From Taibaiella soli (GTDB taxonomy: Bacteria > Bacteroidota > Bacteroidia > Chitinophagales > Chitinophagaceae): DNA of 64,000 nt. Below are positions 42,142-51,695 of this stretch, one piece after another. Every line of letters begins with the position of its first letter. The stretch's first letter is position 1. The position numbers and the translations under genes are program-made. Below the pieces are notes generated by a model. That model was not told the DNA's origin, did not search any database, and worked only from the letters and a program-made list of their open reading frames with translations. The stretch covers positions 185,480 to 249,479 of the forward strand of contig NZ_QKTW01000015.1 of NCBI RefSeq assembly GCF_003236175.1, given 5' to 3'.

Positions 42142-45100
42142 ATGAATAATCTATACCGTAGGGCGCGCCTTTATGTTACCCTGTTTTTACTGGTGCTTTT
42201 TTCCGCCACAAAAACGAATGCCACACACATTTTTGGAGGAGAGCTTTACTATGGCAATATTTCGGGCAACCAATATCAGGTGACCCTTGTTCTCTATGGT
42301 GACTGTGCCGGTTCTGCATTCCCAAGCCTGCAAGGTGCCACGCCAACAGTTTTTGTGTACAATGGCGCTTCGCTTTACCAGACTTTGACGCTTAACCAAA
42401 GCGGACCAGGCGTTGAGGTGACTCCGGTATGTCCCAGCCAGGCAGGCAGCACTACCTGTACCAATCCGATTTTCGCGGTACCCGGCGTAAAAAGATATAT
42501 TTATACGGCAACTACACTATTAAGTGGTCCTTCGGCAAACTGGCGTTTTAATTTTGATGGAGCAACTGGCCCGGTAAACCAGGCTGGACGAAGCAATACA
42601 ATTACCAATATCGTAAACCCAGGCAACTCAACGGTAGCGCTAGAAGCAACATTGAATAATACAGTAGGTGTTAACTCTTCTCCGACTTATACAACCGTTC
42701 CAACACCCTTTTTCTGTCTGAACAAACCGGCAAACTATAACCCGGGCGCCGTAGATCCCAATGCAGACAGCTTGTCTTTTGCATTGGTACCAGGCCTGCT
42801 TGCAGGTGGCGGCACGGTTACTTATGTAGCGGGTTACTCAGGCACAAATCCACTGGCAACAGCAGCCGGAACATTTTCTTTCAGCAGTACAAACGGTCAG
42901 CTTGCGTTTACGCCTAATATGGTGCAGACTTCAACAGTGGTGTACAAAATTACTGAAACCAGAAATGGAGTTGTGGTTGGTACCAGTATGCGTGAAATGA
43001 ACTTTATTGTACTCAACAACTGTAACAATAACCCGCCGAGTGGCTCAGTTACTTCATCTGTTGGCGGTAATGTGGTAGACACGACCGCCGTTACGGTTTG
43101 TCAGTCGCAGGGACTATTTACATTTAGCCTGAGCGCAACCGATCCCGACAATAACAACATTACCATGAGCTGGGCGGGGCTGCCTGCCGGTTCCACTTTT
43201 ACGGTGATCAACAATGGTACGACCAACCCAACAGGGACTTTCTCCTGGAATGTAAACGGCGTAGCACCGGGTGTCTACAACTTTTTTATCACTTATATCG
43301 ACGATGGTTGTCCGCTCTCGAGCAAACAAACATTGGCTTATACCATTACCGTATTGCCAAATCCGACAATGACCTTTGCAATCGTAACACCAGCTACCTG
43401 TACCAAAAAAGCCGTGTTTACCGTAACGCCGAGTGTCATTCCGAGTCCCTGGGTAGTAACTGTAAAACAAGGCACAACTACGCTGATCACCCGGACAAAC
43501 GTTACCGGCACAATCACCGACAGTCTAGCACCGGGCACTTATGTATTTACTATTAAAAATGCGAACAGCTGTTTTAAGGATACGACGATCACGATAGATC
43601 CGCCACCTCTCATTACGGCTTCCGCGGTTTTAACCAATCCATTATGTAACGGTATTAATAACGGCAGTGTAGTACTTACCGGCGGCGGTGGCGTACCGCC
43701 ATTCCTCTACGCACTTGGCACAGGCGCATACAGCAGTAACAATACTTTCACCAGCTTAACGGCAGGTCCTTATACCTTCCATATCCAGGATGCTAATAAC
43801 TGCGTTAAGGACACGATTATAACTTTGATTGACCCGAATCCGATCTATTCAACCGTAACATTATCGAAGCCCCCTTGTAACCATTTTCAGAACGGTGTGA
43901 TTTCGGTAAGCGCATTTAATGGTACTGCACCCTATTCTTATGCATTAGGATCAGGTGCATTCGGTCCGTCCGGAACATTTACGGGACTGTATTCCGGCAC
44001 TTACACGGTTCATATTCAGGACACCAAAGGTTGTCTCAAAGACACAGTTATTATATTGCCAGATTCCGTGAAAATTCAAGGTACGGCAGTAGTAACAACC
44101 ATTTTGTGTAACAACGACAACAATGGCGCGGTAACAATCAATGCAACTGGCGCATATCCACCATACACTTACGCAATGGGCACGGGCACATTTGGTACAA
44201 CCAATACGTTCGGCACACTCACTTCCGGCACCTATACATTCCATGTGCTTGATACTGCGCTGTGTTATTTCGATACAACAATCACGCTCGCCAACCCAAC
44301 CCCTGTAGCAGTTATGATTGCTAAAACTGACGTGCTTTGCAATGGAACCGCAACCGGAACGGTAACAGTAACCGGCGGCGGCGGTACGCCAGGCTATACA
44401 TATGCAAACGGTACCGGTGCTTTTGGCAGCAGCGGCACTTTCACCGGACTTTTAGTTGGCGCTTATACGTTCCATGTAAAAGATACAAACGGGTGTACTA
44501 AAGACACGACATTCAATATTACAGAACCTGCTATTTTAGGAATGACTGTTGCTACAGACACTCCAAGCTGTAACGGTTCAGCCAACGGTGCATTTACAAT
44601 CACAGGTTCTGGCGGTACTACACCTTATTCTTATGCAATAGGAACTAGCCCATTCACACCGTCTAATAATTTCCCTGGTCTCGCAGCCGGCACTTTTGAT
44701 CTGCATATCAAAGATGCCAACGGTTGTACGCACGACACCACTATCACACTTGTGCAGCCGACACCAATTGGCGTTTCGGCCGGTGTGAAAAATTCAACCT
44801 GTTCTACACTTGCAAACGGTAAAGTAACACTCACAGCAAGCGGCGGCGTATCTCCTTATACCTATGCCAACGGCACTGGCGCGTATGGCACATCTAATAT
44901 TTTCACTCCATTGGCCGCCGGTACTTATACATTCCATATCAAAGACACCAAAGGCTGTATCAAAGACACAACTTTTGCTATTATTGACACCATATTCGTG
45001 ACAGGAACAGTTACCGTTACCGACGCAACCTGTAACAACACAGCGAACGGCAGCATCTCTGTAGTCCCTGGTGGAGGTCTTAGTCCTTATACTTACGCAA

Positions 45101-46677
45101 TAAATACCGGCACTTATGGCGCCAGCGGCACTTTCAGTAATTTACTGGCAGGCAGCTATACGGTTCATGTAAAAGATGCAAATGGCTGTATTCACGACTC
45201 TACAGTTCAACTCAATCAACCTACACCAATTGTTCCGTCAGTAGTAGTTACACAACCACTTTGTAATGGTGGCGCAAACGGGTCTATCAATATAGCTGCA
45301 ACCGGAGGCACCCCAACTTATACCTATGCACTGGGCACTGGTTCTTACGGCGCAACAAATAACTTCACCGGCCTTACAGCAGGTACTTATACTTTACATG
45401 TAAAAGACGCGGCAAACTGCATTCATGATACATCAGTGATCGTTGGTCAGCCAACGCCACTGGCATTTACAGCCCTAGCCATTTCCAACAATCTTTGTAA
45501 TGGCGATGCAACCGGCCAGGTAACGGTTACCGCAACCGGTGCCACGCCACCTTATTCCTATGCTGCCGATGGCAATGCCTTCCAATCCTCAGGCGTATTA
45601 ACCAATATGCTTGCGGGCACACATATCATCCACATCAAGGACAATAATGGTTGCACTAAAGATTCTACTGTAACTATTACCCAACCTGATCCTGTATTTA
45701 TTTCAGCTATACTGAAAATGCCAACCTGTGAAGGATATCCTGATGGCGCAATCAGTGTAGCCGGCGTTGGTGGAACTGCACCCTACCAATACGCAATCGG
45801 CACCGGAAGCTTTGGCAACTCAGGTTATTTCCCGGGTCTGGTAGAAGGAACTTACGTAATGCATATCAAAGATGCACATAGCTGTACGCACGACACATCT
45901 GTAACGCTGGTAGGCTATCCACATATCATATACGACGATGTGATTGTAAAAGGCGTGAGCTGTTTCGGAGATAAAGATGGTTCGATCACTTTCAATATGG
46001 GCGGCGGAAATCCTCCGTTTACATTCGAAGTAATCGGCATTACAATTCCTGCGAATGGCAACGTTTTCGAAAACCTGAAAACCGGCACTTACAATATTGA
46101 AATCACCGACAGTAAAGGTTGTAAAAAAGACACCTCCATTCTTGTTCCAACACCAGACCTACTGGTATTGACACCTCAAATCACGCCGAATGATTGTCAG
46201 GGCCTCGATGACGGCGGTGGTGTATTTGCCAACGTAACAGGTGGTACGCCCCCATACAGCTATTTGTGGAGCACCAACCCTGTTTCCACTACAGCAAGCA
46301 TCTCCGGCATGCCAAATGGCAGCTACGTTATAAAAGTCCACGATGTCAATAATTGTCAGGATACGGCAGTGGCAGTTGTGGCTTATGATGACTGTTGTAA
46401 ACCATTTATTCCGGATGCATTTACGCCAAACGGCGACGATCATAATGATGTTTTCCGGGTTGTATTCAAAGGAGACATGACCCTGGAAGAGTTTTCAGTT
46501 TATAACCGATATGGCCAACGTTTGTTTTATACAACCAATATGAAAGAAGGCTGGGACGGCACCTACAACGGGGTAAAACAAGACCTGGACGTATATTATT
46601 ATTTAGTAAGAGCAATCTGCGGAAACAAGGGCGATCACCATATAGAACTCAAAGGAGATGTGACCCTAATCCGTTAA
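42142..46677 (+). CDS. Giant SprB-repeat cell-surface protein with T9SS type B C-terminal domain
   Basis: 1511 residues. A signal peptide (up to about FSATKTNATH) leads into an N-terminal region (HIFGGELYYGNISGNQYQVT) seen in many Bacteroidota surface proteins, then an Ig/cadherin-like part (~residues 290-410). From about residue 490 to 1400 I count twelve SprB-type repeats of ~75 residues: each begins with a CNG..NG-type motif, continues GG..PY.YA.GTG and ends GTYT.H.KD..GC..D. The C-terminus is the gliding-motility type B sorting domain (PFIPDAFTPNGDDHNDVF, ending in GDVTLIR). Likely a surface adhesin secreted by T9SS. No porP/sprF gene is adjacent, unlike the second giant protein in this window. 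Confidence 0.93.
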   Translation: MNNLYRRARLYVTLFLLVLFSATKTNATHIFGGELYYGNISGNQYQVTLVLYGDCAGSAFPSLQGATPTVFVYNGASLYQTLTLNQSGPGVEVTPVCPSQAGSTTCTNPIFAVPGVKRYIYTATTLLSGPSANWRFNFDGATGPVNQAGRSNTITNIVNPGNSTVALEATLNNTVGVNSSPTYTTVPTPFFCLNKPANYNPGAVDPNADSLSFALVPGLLAGGGTVTYVAGYSGTNPLATAAGTFSFSSTNGQLAFTPNMVQTSTVVYKITETRNGVVVGTSMREMNFIVLNNCNNNPPSGSVTSSVGGNVVDTTAVTVCQSQGLFTFSLSATDPDNNNITMSWAGLPAGSTFTVINNGTTNPTGTFSWNVNGVAPGVYNFFITYIDDGCPLSSKQTLAYTITVLPNPTMTFAIVTPATCTKKAVFTVTPSVIPSPWVVTVKQGTTTLITRTNVTGTITDSLAPGTYVFTIKNANSCFKDTTITIDPPPLITASAVLTNPLCNGINNGSVVLTGGGGVPPFLYALGTGAYSSNNTFTSLTAGPYTFHIQDANNCVKDTIITLIDPNPIYSTVTLSKPPCNHFQNGVISVSAFNGTAPYSYALGSGAFGPSGTFTGLYSGTYTVHIQDTKGCLKDTVIILPDSVKIQGTAVVTTILCNNDNNGAVTINATGAYPPYTYAMGTGTFGTTNTFGTLTSGTYTFHVLDTALCYFDTTITLANPTPVAVMIAKTDVLCNGTATGTVTVTGGGGTPGYTYANGTGAFGSSGTFTGLLVGAYTFHVKDTNGCTKDTTFNITEPAILGMTVATDTPSCNGSANGAFTITGSGGTTPYSYAIGTSPFTPSNNFPGLAAGTFDLHIKDANGCTHDTTITLVQPTPIGVSAGVKNSTCSTLANGKVTLTASGGVSPYTYANGTGAYGTSNIFTPLAAGTYTFHIKDTKGCIKDTTFAIIDTIFVTGTVTVTDATCNNTANGSISVVPGGGLSPYTYAINTGTYGASGTFSNLLAGSYTVHVKDANGCIHDSTVQLNQPTPIVPSVVVTQPLCNGGANGSINIAATGGTPTYTYALGTGSYGATNNFTGLTAGTYTLHVKDAANCIHDTSVIVGQPTPLAFTALAISNNLCNGDATGQVTVTATGATPPYSYAADGNAFQSSGVLTNMLAGTHIIHIKDNNGCTKDSTVTITQPDPVFISAILKMPTCEGYPDGAISVAGVGGTAPYQYAIGTGSFGNSGYFPGLVEGTYVMHIKDAHSCTHDTSVTLVGYPHIIYDDVIVKGVSCFGDKDGSITFNMGGGNPPFTFEVIGITIPANGNVFENLKTGTYNIEITDSKGCKKDTSILVPTPDLLVLTPQITPNDCQGLDDGGGVFANVTGGTPPYSYLWSTNPVSTTASISGMPNGSYVIKVHDVNNCQDTAVAVVAYDDCCKPFIPDAFTPNGDDHNDVFRVVFKGDMTLEEFSVYNRYGQRLFYTTNMKEGWDGTYNGVKQDLDVYYYLVRAICGNKGDHHIELKGDVTLIR

Positions 46678-46735
46678 CCATCATTCATAACAAATAATAA
46701 TATCCCGGAAAAGAGGCAAATAACAGTAAAAAAGT

Positions 46736-46743
46736 TATTTTTG
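46736..46743 (+). promoter_or_regulatory. -7 box TATTTTTG for the DUF5606 gene
   Basis: Perfect TAnnTTTG followed by CCACC, 19 bp before the ATG at 46763. Confidence 0.5.
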
Positions 46744-46762
46744 CCACCCTTCAAAGTTTAGT

Positions 46763-47401
46763 ATGGAATACAGAGAAATCGTTGCCGTGACCGGATTAGG
46801 CGGTCTTTTCCAATTGCTCGCCACAAAAAGTGACGGGGCTATCGTACGCAACCTTGCAGATAAATCCACGAAATTTATCTCTGCACGCCTGCATAATGTA
46901 ACTCCGTTGGAGAGCATCGAAGTATATACTACCGGTGAAAATGTACGACTCCATGAGGTGTTTCAGAAGATGCAAGACAATGAAAACAGCGTAGCAATTT
47001 TAAATCCAAAGTCAGATAACAATAGCGTAAAAAACTATTTCAAAACCGTTTTCCCGGATTTTGACGAAGAACGCGTATACATCAGCGATATGAAAAAAAT
47101 GCTGAAATGGTACGAATTGCTGAAAGAAAACAGTCTTTTGAACTTCGACTATCTGAATCATCAGGATGCTCCGCCAGCTGAGCTGATCGTAGAAAACGAA
47201 GCGGAAGTTGCAGTTGAAGAAGAAAAACCTGCTAAAAAAGCTAAAGCAAAAAAAGCAGAAGAACCTGCAAGCGAAGTAGACGGTGAAGAAAAACCTGCTA
47301 AAAAAGCTGCCCGCAAAAAGAAAGCGGAAGAAGTAACGGCTGACGGCGGCGAAGAAAAGCCAAAGAAAACTGCTGCTAAAAAGAAAAAAACTGAAGAATA
47401 G
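46763..47401 (+). CDS. DUF5606 family protein with lysine/alanine-rich tail
   Basis: 212 residues. The N-terminal ~130 residues (YREIVAVTGLGGLFQLLATK, SARLHNVTPLESIEVYT and MKKMLKWYELLKEN) match DUF5606, a Bacteroidota family of unknown function. The C-terminal ~65 residues are repetitive and basic, with three rounds of EEKPAKKA/EEKPKKTA and KKK clusters, reminiscent of histone H1-like tails and likely to bind nucleic acid. Cytoplasmic. Single gene with its own promoter box and a strong terminator. Confidence 0.85.
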   Translation: MEYREIVAVTGLGGLFQLLATKSDGAIVRNLADKSTKFISARLHNVTPLESIEVYTTGENVRLHEVFQKMQDNENSVAILNPKSDNNSVKNYFKTVFPDFDEERVYISDMKKMLKWYELLKENSLLNFDYLNHQDAPPAELIVENEAEVAVEEEKPAKKAKAKKAEEPASEVDGEEKPAKKAARKKKAEEVTADGGEEKPKKTAAKKKKTEE

Positions 47402-47421
47402 TTTTCTACTTTCTGATATTG

Positions 47422-47455
47422 CAAAAGCTGACCAATGGTCAGCTTTTGTTTTTTT
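47422..47455 (+). terminator. Hairpin terminator after the DUF5606 gene
   Basis: A 12-bp stem (CAAAAGCTGACC / GGTCAGCTTTTG), AAT loop, then TTTTTTT. A textbook intrinsic terminator 20 bases after the stop. Confidence 0.88.
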
Positions 47456-47468
47456 GCCCCACAGAAAA

Positions 47469-47482
47469 ATCAGCCATCAGCG
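47469..47482. repeat. Two heptamers ATCAGCC-ATCAGCG upstream of the GHL10 gene
   Basis: Two units of the family seen at 542 and 18656, placed directly before a TACCTTTG promoter box. Confidence 0.5.
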
Positions 47483-47484
47483 AT

Positions 47485-47492
47485 TACCTTTG
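47485..47492 (+). promoter_or_regulatory. -7 box TACCTTTG for the GHL10 gene
   Basis: Perfect TAnnTTTG followed by TTGCGC, 47 bp before the chosen ATG at 47540. It supports that start over the longer frame from 47435, which would include the box. Confidence 0.5.
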
Positions 47493-47539
47493 TTGCGCTA
47501 CTCCCATTTGTTTCATATTTTTTCAGGATATCAAGAATT

Positions 47540-49048
47540 ATGCGACTCGGTACACGAATACTCCTGCTCTCGTTTGCTTTTTTTGCAGCCACAAAACTAT
47601 ATGCGCAATCTCCCAAAAGAGAATTTCGCGCAGCATGGATTGCTACGGTTGCCAATATTGACTGGCCTTCGAAACCCGGACTTCCAGCCATGCAACAACA
47701 ACAGGAATTTATCCGCCGTCTCGACGCGCTGAAAGAAATTGGCTGTAATGTGGTCATTGTGCAGGTGCGTCCATCGTGCGATGCAATATACCCTTCTCCG
47801 GTAGAGCCCTGGAGTCGCTATTTGACCGGACGTCAGGGCCAGCCACCATTTCCATTTTATGATCCGCTGAAATTTATGATTGAAGAAACGCATAAGCGCC
47901 AGATGGAATTTCACGCCTGGTTCAATCCGTTTCGTGCTTTAGTAGACAGCAAGAAAAATCCCAATCCGCCTAATCACGTTACATTTATGCACCCCGACTG
48001 GGTTGTGAGCTACGGGGGCAAATCTTATCTGAACCCAGGCATTCCTGAAGTAAGAGAATATGTAACCAATATTATCACCGATGTAGTAAAGCGCTACGAT
48101 ATCGACGCCGTCCACCTCGATGACTATTTCTATCCATACCGTATCGCCGGACAGGAATTTGCAGATCAGGCTACATTCATGAAATATGGCCAGACGTTCA
48201 GCAATAAAAATGACTGGCGCCGCAACAATATTAACCTCTTCGTCTCGGTACTTAATACCAATATCAAACGAATTAAATACAATGTAAAACTTGGTATTAG
48301 TCCATTTGGAGTATGGCGCAATGCCACTTCAGATCCTGAAGGTTCTAAAACCCGCGCCGGGCAAACCACCTATGACGATCTCTATGCCGATGTGGTACAA
48401 TGGCTGCAAAAAGGCTGGATTGACTATCTGCTGCCGCAGTTATACTGGGAACACGCCCATAAAGCCGCTCCTTTTGAAGTACTGTTACCATGGTGGCAAC
48501 AGCATCATTATGGCCGTCATATTTATTACGGACTGGGCGTTTACCGCATGATCGGCGCGTCTGCAGGTGCATGGGCAGGACCGAAAGAACTACTCTGGCA
48601 GATTAATGATATCCGCAAAACCAGCGATGCACCTGGCTTCTCATTTTATAGCGCTTCCAGTTTCGATAAAATTCCTCATACCATTTTAGATAGTCTGCAC
48701 GCCCGCTACACCGGAAATATTGCGTTTCCGCCAGCGATGAAATGGCTGGACAGTATTCCGCCGGCGGCGCCCGTGATCAAAGCTACACCATCCGCAGAAG
48801 GCACCTTGATCGAATGGCATATCAATAATCCAAAAGAAGAGCCATTACGATATGCAGTCTACCGCTTTGCGAACAACGAGCCGATAAATCTGGAACGTTC
48901 AGACAAAATCATTGCACTGATTTCAGACAAATCTTTCCTTGACGCTAAAGCAAATGACTTTGGCAAATGCACCTATGTTGTTACCGCACTTGACCGTACC
49001 TGGAATGAAAGTAAAGCAAGCAATGCACTGAGCTTGTCGCCGCAATAA
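47540..49048 (+). CDS. Exported GHL10 family glycoside hydrolase with C-terminal FN3-like domain
   Basis: 502 residues from ATG 47540 with signal peptide MRLGTRILLLSFAFFAATKLYAQ. The catalytic barrel is of the GHL10 / DUF187 (YngK-like) type: KREFRAAWIATVANIDWPS, GCNVVIVQVRPSCDAIYPS, FHAWFNPFRA, the VHLDDYFYPY segment with candidate acidic residues, and LGISPFGVWRN. An FN3-like domain follows (APVIKATPSAEGTLIEWH, TYVVTALDRTWNES). Related proteins act on peptidoglycan-like or other glycans; the substrate is unknown. Periplasmic or secreted; no T9SS domain. Confidence 0.92.
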   Translation: MRLGTRILLLSFAFFAATKLYAQSPKREFRAAWIATVANIDWPSKPGLPAMQQQQEFIRRLDALKEIGCNVVIVQVRPSCDAIYPSPVEPWSRYLTGRQGQPPFPFYDPLKFMIEETHKRQMEFHAWFNPFRALVDSKKNPNPPNHVTFMHPDWVVSYGGKSYLNPGIPEVREYVTNIITDVVKRYDIDAVHLDDYFYPYRIAGQEFADQATFMKYGQTFSNKNDWRRNNINLFVSVLNTNIKRIKYNVKLGISPFGVWRNATSDPEGSKTRAGQTTYDDLYADVVQWLQKGWIDYLLPQLYWEHAHKAAPFEVLLPWWQQHHYGRHIYYGLGVYRMIGASAGAWAGPKELLWQINDIRKTSDAPGFSFYSASSFDKIPHTILDSLHARYTGNIAFPPAMKWLDSIPPAAPVIKATPSAEGTLIEWHINNPKEEPLRYAVYRFANNEPINLERSDKIIALISDKSFLDAKANDFGKCTYVVTALDRTWNESKASNALSLSPQ

Positions 49049-49076
49049 ATTCCAATTAGCTATCCAATAATCGATT

Positions 49077-49116
49077 ACCTGCAGGGCTTAAATCAATATT
49101 AAACCTGCAGGTTTTT
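49077..49116 (+). terminator. Terminator after the GHL10 gene
   Basis: ACCTGCAG / CTGCAGGT arms with a 19-base loop, followed by six T. It also separates the following lipoprotein pair. Confidence 0.65.
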
Positions 49117-49211
49117 TATTTATCTAATATGTTATTTAACACCCCAGGACGGCGTAATCCTCAGGGTTTCAGGTAATTTTTCATTAACTTCAAAGACTCA
49201 ATCTATAAGCG

Positions 49212-49631
49212 ATGAAAGTATCTTTTTTAAAACAAGGCTTTTTATTGATAGTTCTGGCAACTGGCGCCATTGCCTGCCGGAAAAACGATGACAACAGTAA
49301 TCCAGCAGGAAAAGGCGGCAACGCTACCGTGATAACAACACTGGCGCATCATCAGATTACCAAAAATATTATCAACGGTAAAGTCTATATCAAATACAAT
49401 ACGCAGGATGCGCCGGGAAACGGCATTTACGATGATTCTGCAATCTGCAACATTGTCAATACTGTTCCCACAGCCAGTTTTGATTCGCTGAAAGCGGGCA
49501 ACTATTATTTGTACGGAACCGGCTATGATACTTCTATTGCGCGAGCAGTAAACGGCGGCATCAGTTATAGTATTCCTGATAACTCAACCACAACCTATAC
49601 AATACAGGTTCCGGTAACCGAGGGTGATTAA
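49212..49631 (+). CDS. Small lipoprotein of unknown function, paralogue A
   Basis: 139 residues. Lipoprotein signal with Cys22 (LATGAIAC) followed by RKNDDNSNPAGKGGN. The mature part has AHHQITKNIINGKVYIKYN, the DAPG..YDDS segment and GYDTS, and is clearly related to the next gene over its full length. No family recognised; the extended pattern suggests a small beta-sandwich. Its stop overlaps the start region of the next gene by 8 bp, so the pair is co-translated. Confidence 0.8.
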   Translation: MKVSFLKQGFLLIVLATGAIACRKNDDNSNPAGKGGNATVITTLAHHQITKNIINGKVYIKYNTQDAPGNGIYDDSAICNIVNTVPTASFDSLKAGNYYLYGTGYDTSIARAVNGGISYSIPDNSTTTYTIQVPVTEGD

Positions 49632-50070
49632 ATCTAAATCTTTAAACTGTTATAAAGTGAACCTAAATCCTACAAAAGTAAGTGCAGTCCTCTGTTTGCT
49701 TACAATTGCCGCGTGCCGCAAATCAGATGACAATAATACCTCCGCAGGAAAAGGAGGAAACACTGCTGTGATTGCAAAAATGGCGCATCACAACATAAGT
49801 AAGAACATAATAAATGGAACCGTTTATATAAAATACAATTCACTGGATGCTCCGGCAAATGACACATATGATGATTCCATAGCTTGTCAAATTATCAACG
49901 AGGTACCGATAGCTGCATTCCCGTCATTGAAAAAAGGGGATTATTACTTTTTTGCCCGTGGATACGATACTTCTTTTGCCGCATCTGTGGTAGGTGGCAC
50001 TCCTTATACCATATCAGATAATTCAACCCAGGTAGACACACTTGCAGTTGCGGTGGATGAAAAGAGGTAA
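49624..50070 (+). CDS. Small lipoprotein of unknown function, paralogue B
   Basis: Up to 148 residues. There is no ATG near the 5' end: GTG at 49624 (overlapping the previous gene) or GTG at 49657, the latter giving a compact lipoprotein signal NLNPTKVSAVLCLLTIAAC. The mature part parallels paralogue A: AHHNISKNIINGTVYIKYN, DAPANDTYDDS, RGYDTSF, ISDNST. Function unknown. A tandem duplication followed by loss of the ATG start is likely; a slow start codon would lower its expression relative to A. Confidence 0.72.
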   Translation: MIKSKSLNCYKVNLNPTKVSAVLCLLTIAACRKSDDNNTSAGKGGNTAVIAKMAHHNISKNIINGTVYIKYNSLDAPANDTYDDSIACQIINEVPIAAFPSLKKGDYYFFARGYDTSFAASVVGGTPYTISDNSTQVDTLAVAVDEKR

Positions 50071-50097
50071 AATATAATAAAAAAGCACCATTATATC

Positions 50098-50130
50098 AAC
50101 CTGCATAACTAATAGATATGCAGGTTTTTT
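50098..50130 (+). terminator. Terminator after the lipoprotein pair
   Basis: A 10-bp stem (AACCTGCATA / TATGCAGGTT), 9-base loop, then a T-run. Similar in arm sequence to the terminator at 49077, consistent with duplication of the region. Confidence 0.85.
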
Positions 50131-50203
50131 ATTGACTGTTGATAACCTGTGCATTTTGACAATATGCTAACATGAGGCACTGGCGCGGATACCTCCTTTT
50201 TGT

Positions 50204-50211
50204 TAACTTTG
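50204..50211 (+). promoter_or_regulatory. -7 box TAACTTTG for the TPR gene
   Basis: Perfect TAnnTTTG 16 bp before the ATG at 50228; the message leader would be about ten bases. Confidence 0.5.
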
Positions 50212-50227
50212 GTATAAATCGATTGCT

Positions 50228-51643
50228 ATGTTTGATGATGATTATCTAGACGAGGAATGGAACTCTATGGATGAACTGCTGCAACGATACGAACAAGTAA
50301 AACGTGGAGAAGCAGCGAGCATGATGGAGGAAGAAGAGTTTGAGCGTGTGATTGAATATTACTTTCAAAACAATAATGAAGAGCAGGCATTACTGGCCTG
50401 CGATATCGCCCGCACTTATTATCCATTTTCCGGAACTGTATTATTACTAAAAGCAGAAATTCTTACTCAGGCTCAGAAATATGGCCAGGCACTCAAGGTT
50501 TTAGATGAAATGGAACAGTATGATCAGGCAAATCTTGATGCTGTACTGCTCCGTTCCGATATCCTGCTCGGCCAATTCAAATATGATCAGGCAGCACTGT
50601 GGCTGGAACAACAGGTTGTCAATTTTGAAGGAAAGGAGAAAATTGAGGTTTTACTGGAACTTTCAGACGTATATGATGAGAGCGAAGAGTTTGATGCTGT
50701 GTTTGATACCCTAAAGCGTATCATAAAAATTGACAAAAGAAATGAAGAGGCATTGCAGAAAATATGCTTCTGGTCGGAATTTACAAACCGGTTGGAAGAA
50801 AGCGTAACACTGCATACCCAACTTACCGACGATGATCCTTATAATACGCTGGCCTGGTTTAACCTGGGCGCTGCATATCAGGGATTGAAACTGTATGAAA
50901 AGGCGATTGACGCCTACGAATTCTGTGTAGCAATCGATGAAAAATTCGAATTTGCTTACCGGAATATGGCGGATGCTTATATGCGCCTGAAATGGTTTGA
51001 AAAAGCGCTTGAAGTACTGGAAAAGCACCTGGAAATAGCAAAACCAGAAGATGTGATTTTTGAGGCTATGGGCTATTGCTGGGAAAAACAGAAAAACTTC
51101 CCTCGTGCACGTTACTATTACCGTCAGGCATCTCAGCTGAGTCCGCAGGATGATACTATTTTCTTCAAAATCGGAGAAACATATTTTCGGGAAAAGCAGT
51201 GGGAAAAAGCGGTGAAAGCCTATTCCGTAGCATTACATCTTGATAAGGAAAACGCTTCTTATTGTCTGGCCATTGGCAATTGTCTGATGGAAATGAACGT
51301 GAACAATGAAGCACTGGTATGTTTCCTTAACGCCGTTCGCCTAAAGCCCGGTAATAAAACGACCTGGGTGGCGTTGATGCGCGGCCTGTATTTATCCGGC
51401 TTCTATGATGAGGCGCTGACGCAAATTGAAGTTGCCCGCGAACATTGCGGCGACAAACCAGATTTCCGCTACTACCAAGCGGCCTGTTTATTTGAACTGG
51501 GAAAAGCGAAGGAAGCTGCACTGCAATTGGAAAAAGCGCTAAAAGAAGCGCCTAGAAAACTGAAAATATTTACGGAGCTGAATCCTGAGTATCTCCGCCG
51601 GTCGGCAGTTACAGAACTTATTGCGAAGTACAAGAAAAAATAA
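50228..51643 (+). CDS. Tetratricopeptide-repeat protein
   Basis: 471 residues made almost wholly of TPR helices after an acidic N-terminus (FDDDYLDEEWNSMDELLQRYEQ). Clear TPR units include LAWFNLGAAYQGLKLYEKAIDAYEF, the RNMADAYMRLKWFEKALEV segment, DTIFFKIGETYFREKQWEKAVKAY and ASYCLAIGNCLMEMNVNNEAL. No signal peptide or membrane segment, so it is a cytoplasmic scaffold; the partner is unknown. Single gene with its own promoter box and terminator. Confidence 0.9.
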   Translation: MFDDDYLDEEWNSMDELLQRYEQVKRGEAASMMEEEEFERVIEYYFQNNNEEQALLACDIARTYYPFSGTVLLLKAEILTQAQKYGQALKVLDEMEQYDQANLDAVLLRSDILLGQFKYDQAALWLEQQVVNFEGKEKIEVLLELSDVYDESEEFDAVFDTLKRIIKIDKRNEEALQKICFWSEFTNRLEESVTLHTQLTDDDPYNTLAWFNLGAAYQGLKLYEKAIDAYEFCVAIDEKFEFAYRNMADAYMRLKWFEKALEVLEKHLEIAKPEDVIFEAMGYCWEKQKNFPRARYYYRQASQLSPQDDTIFFKIGETYFREKQWEKAVKAYSVALHLDKENASYCLAIGNCLMEMNVNNEALVCFLNAVRLKPGNKTTWVALMRGLYLSGFYDEALTQIEVAREHCGDKPDFRYYQAACLFELGKAKEAALQLEKALKEAPRKLKIFTELNPEYLRRSAVTELIAKYKKK

Positions 51644-51663
51644 AAAAGCAATACCGATCTACG

Positions 51664-51695
51664 GGCTGATGGAGTTTCCATCAGCCTGTTTTATT
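51664..51695. terminator. Terminator between the TPR gene and the peptide-binding lipoprotein gene
   Basis: A 10-bp stem (GGCTGATGGA / TCCATCAGCC), GTT loop, then TGTTTTATTTTA. It lies between convergent genes; its right edge touches the stop codon of the minus-strand gene. Confidence 0.82.
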
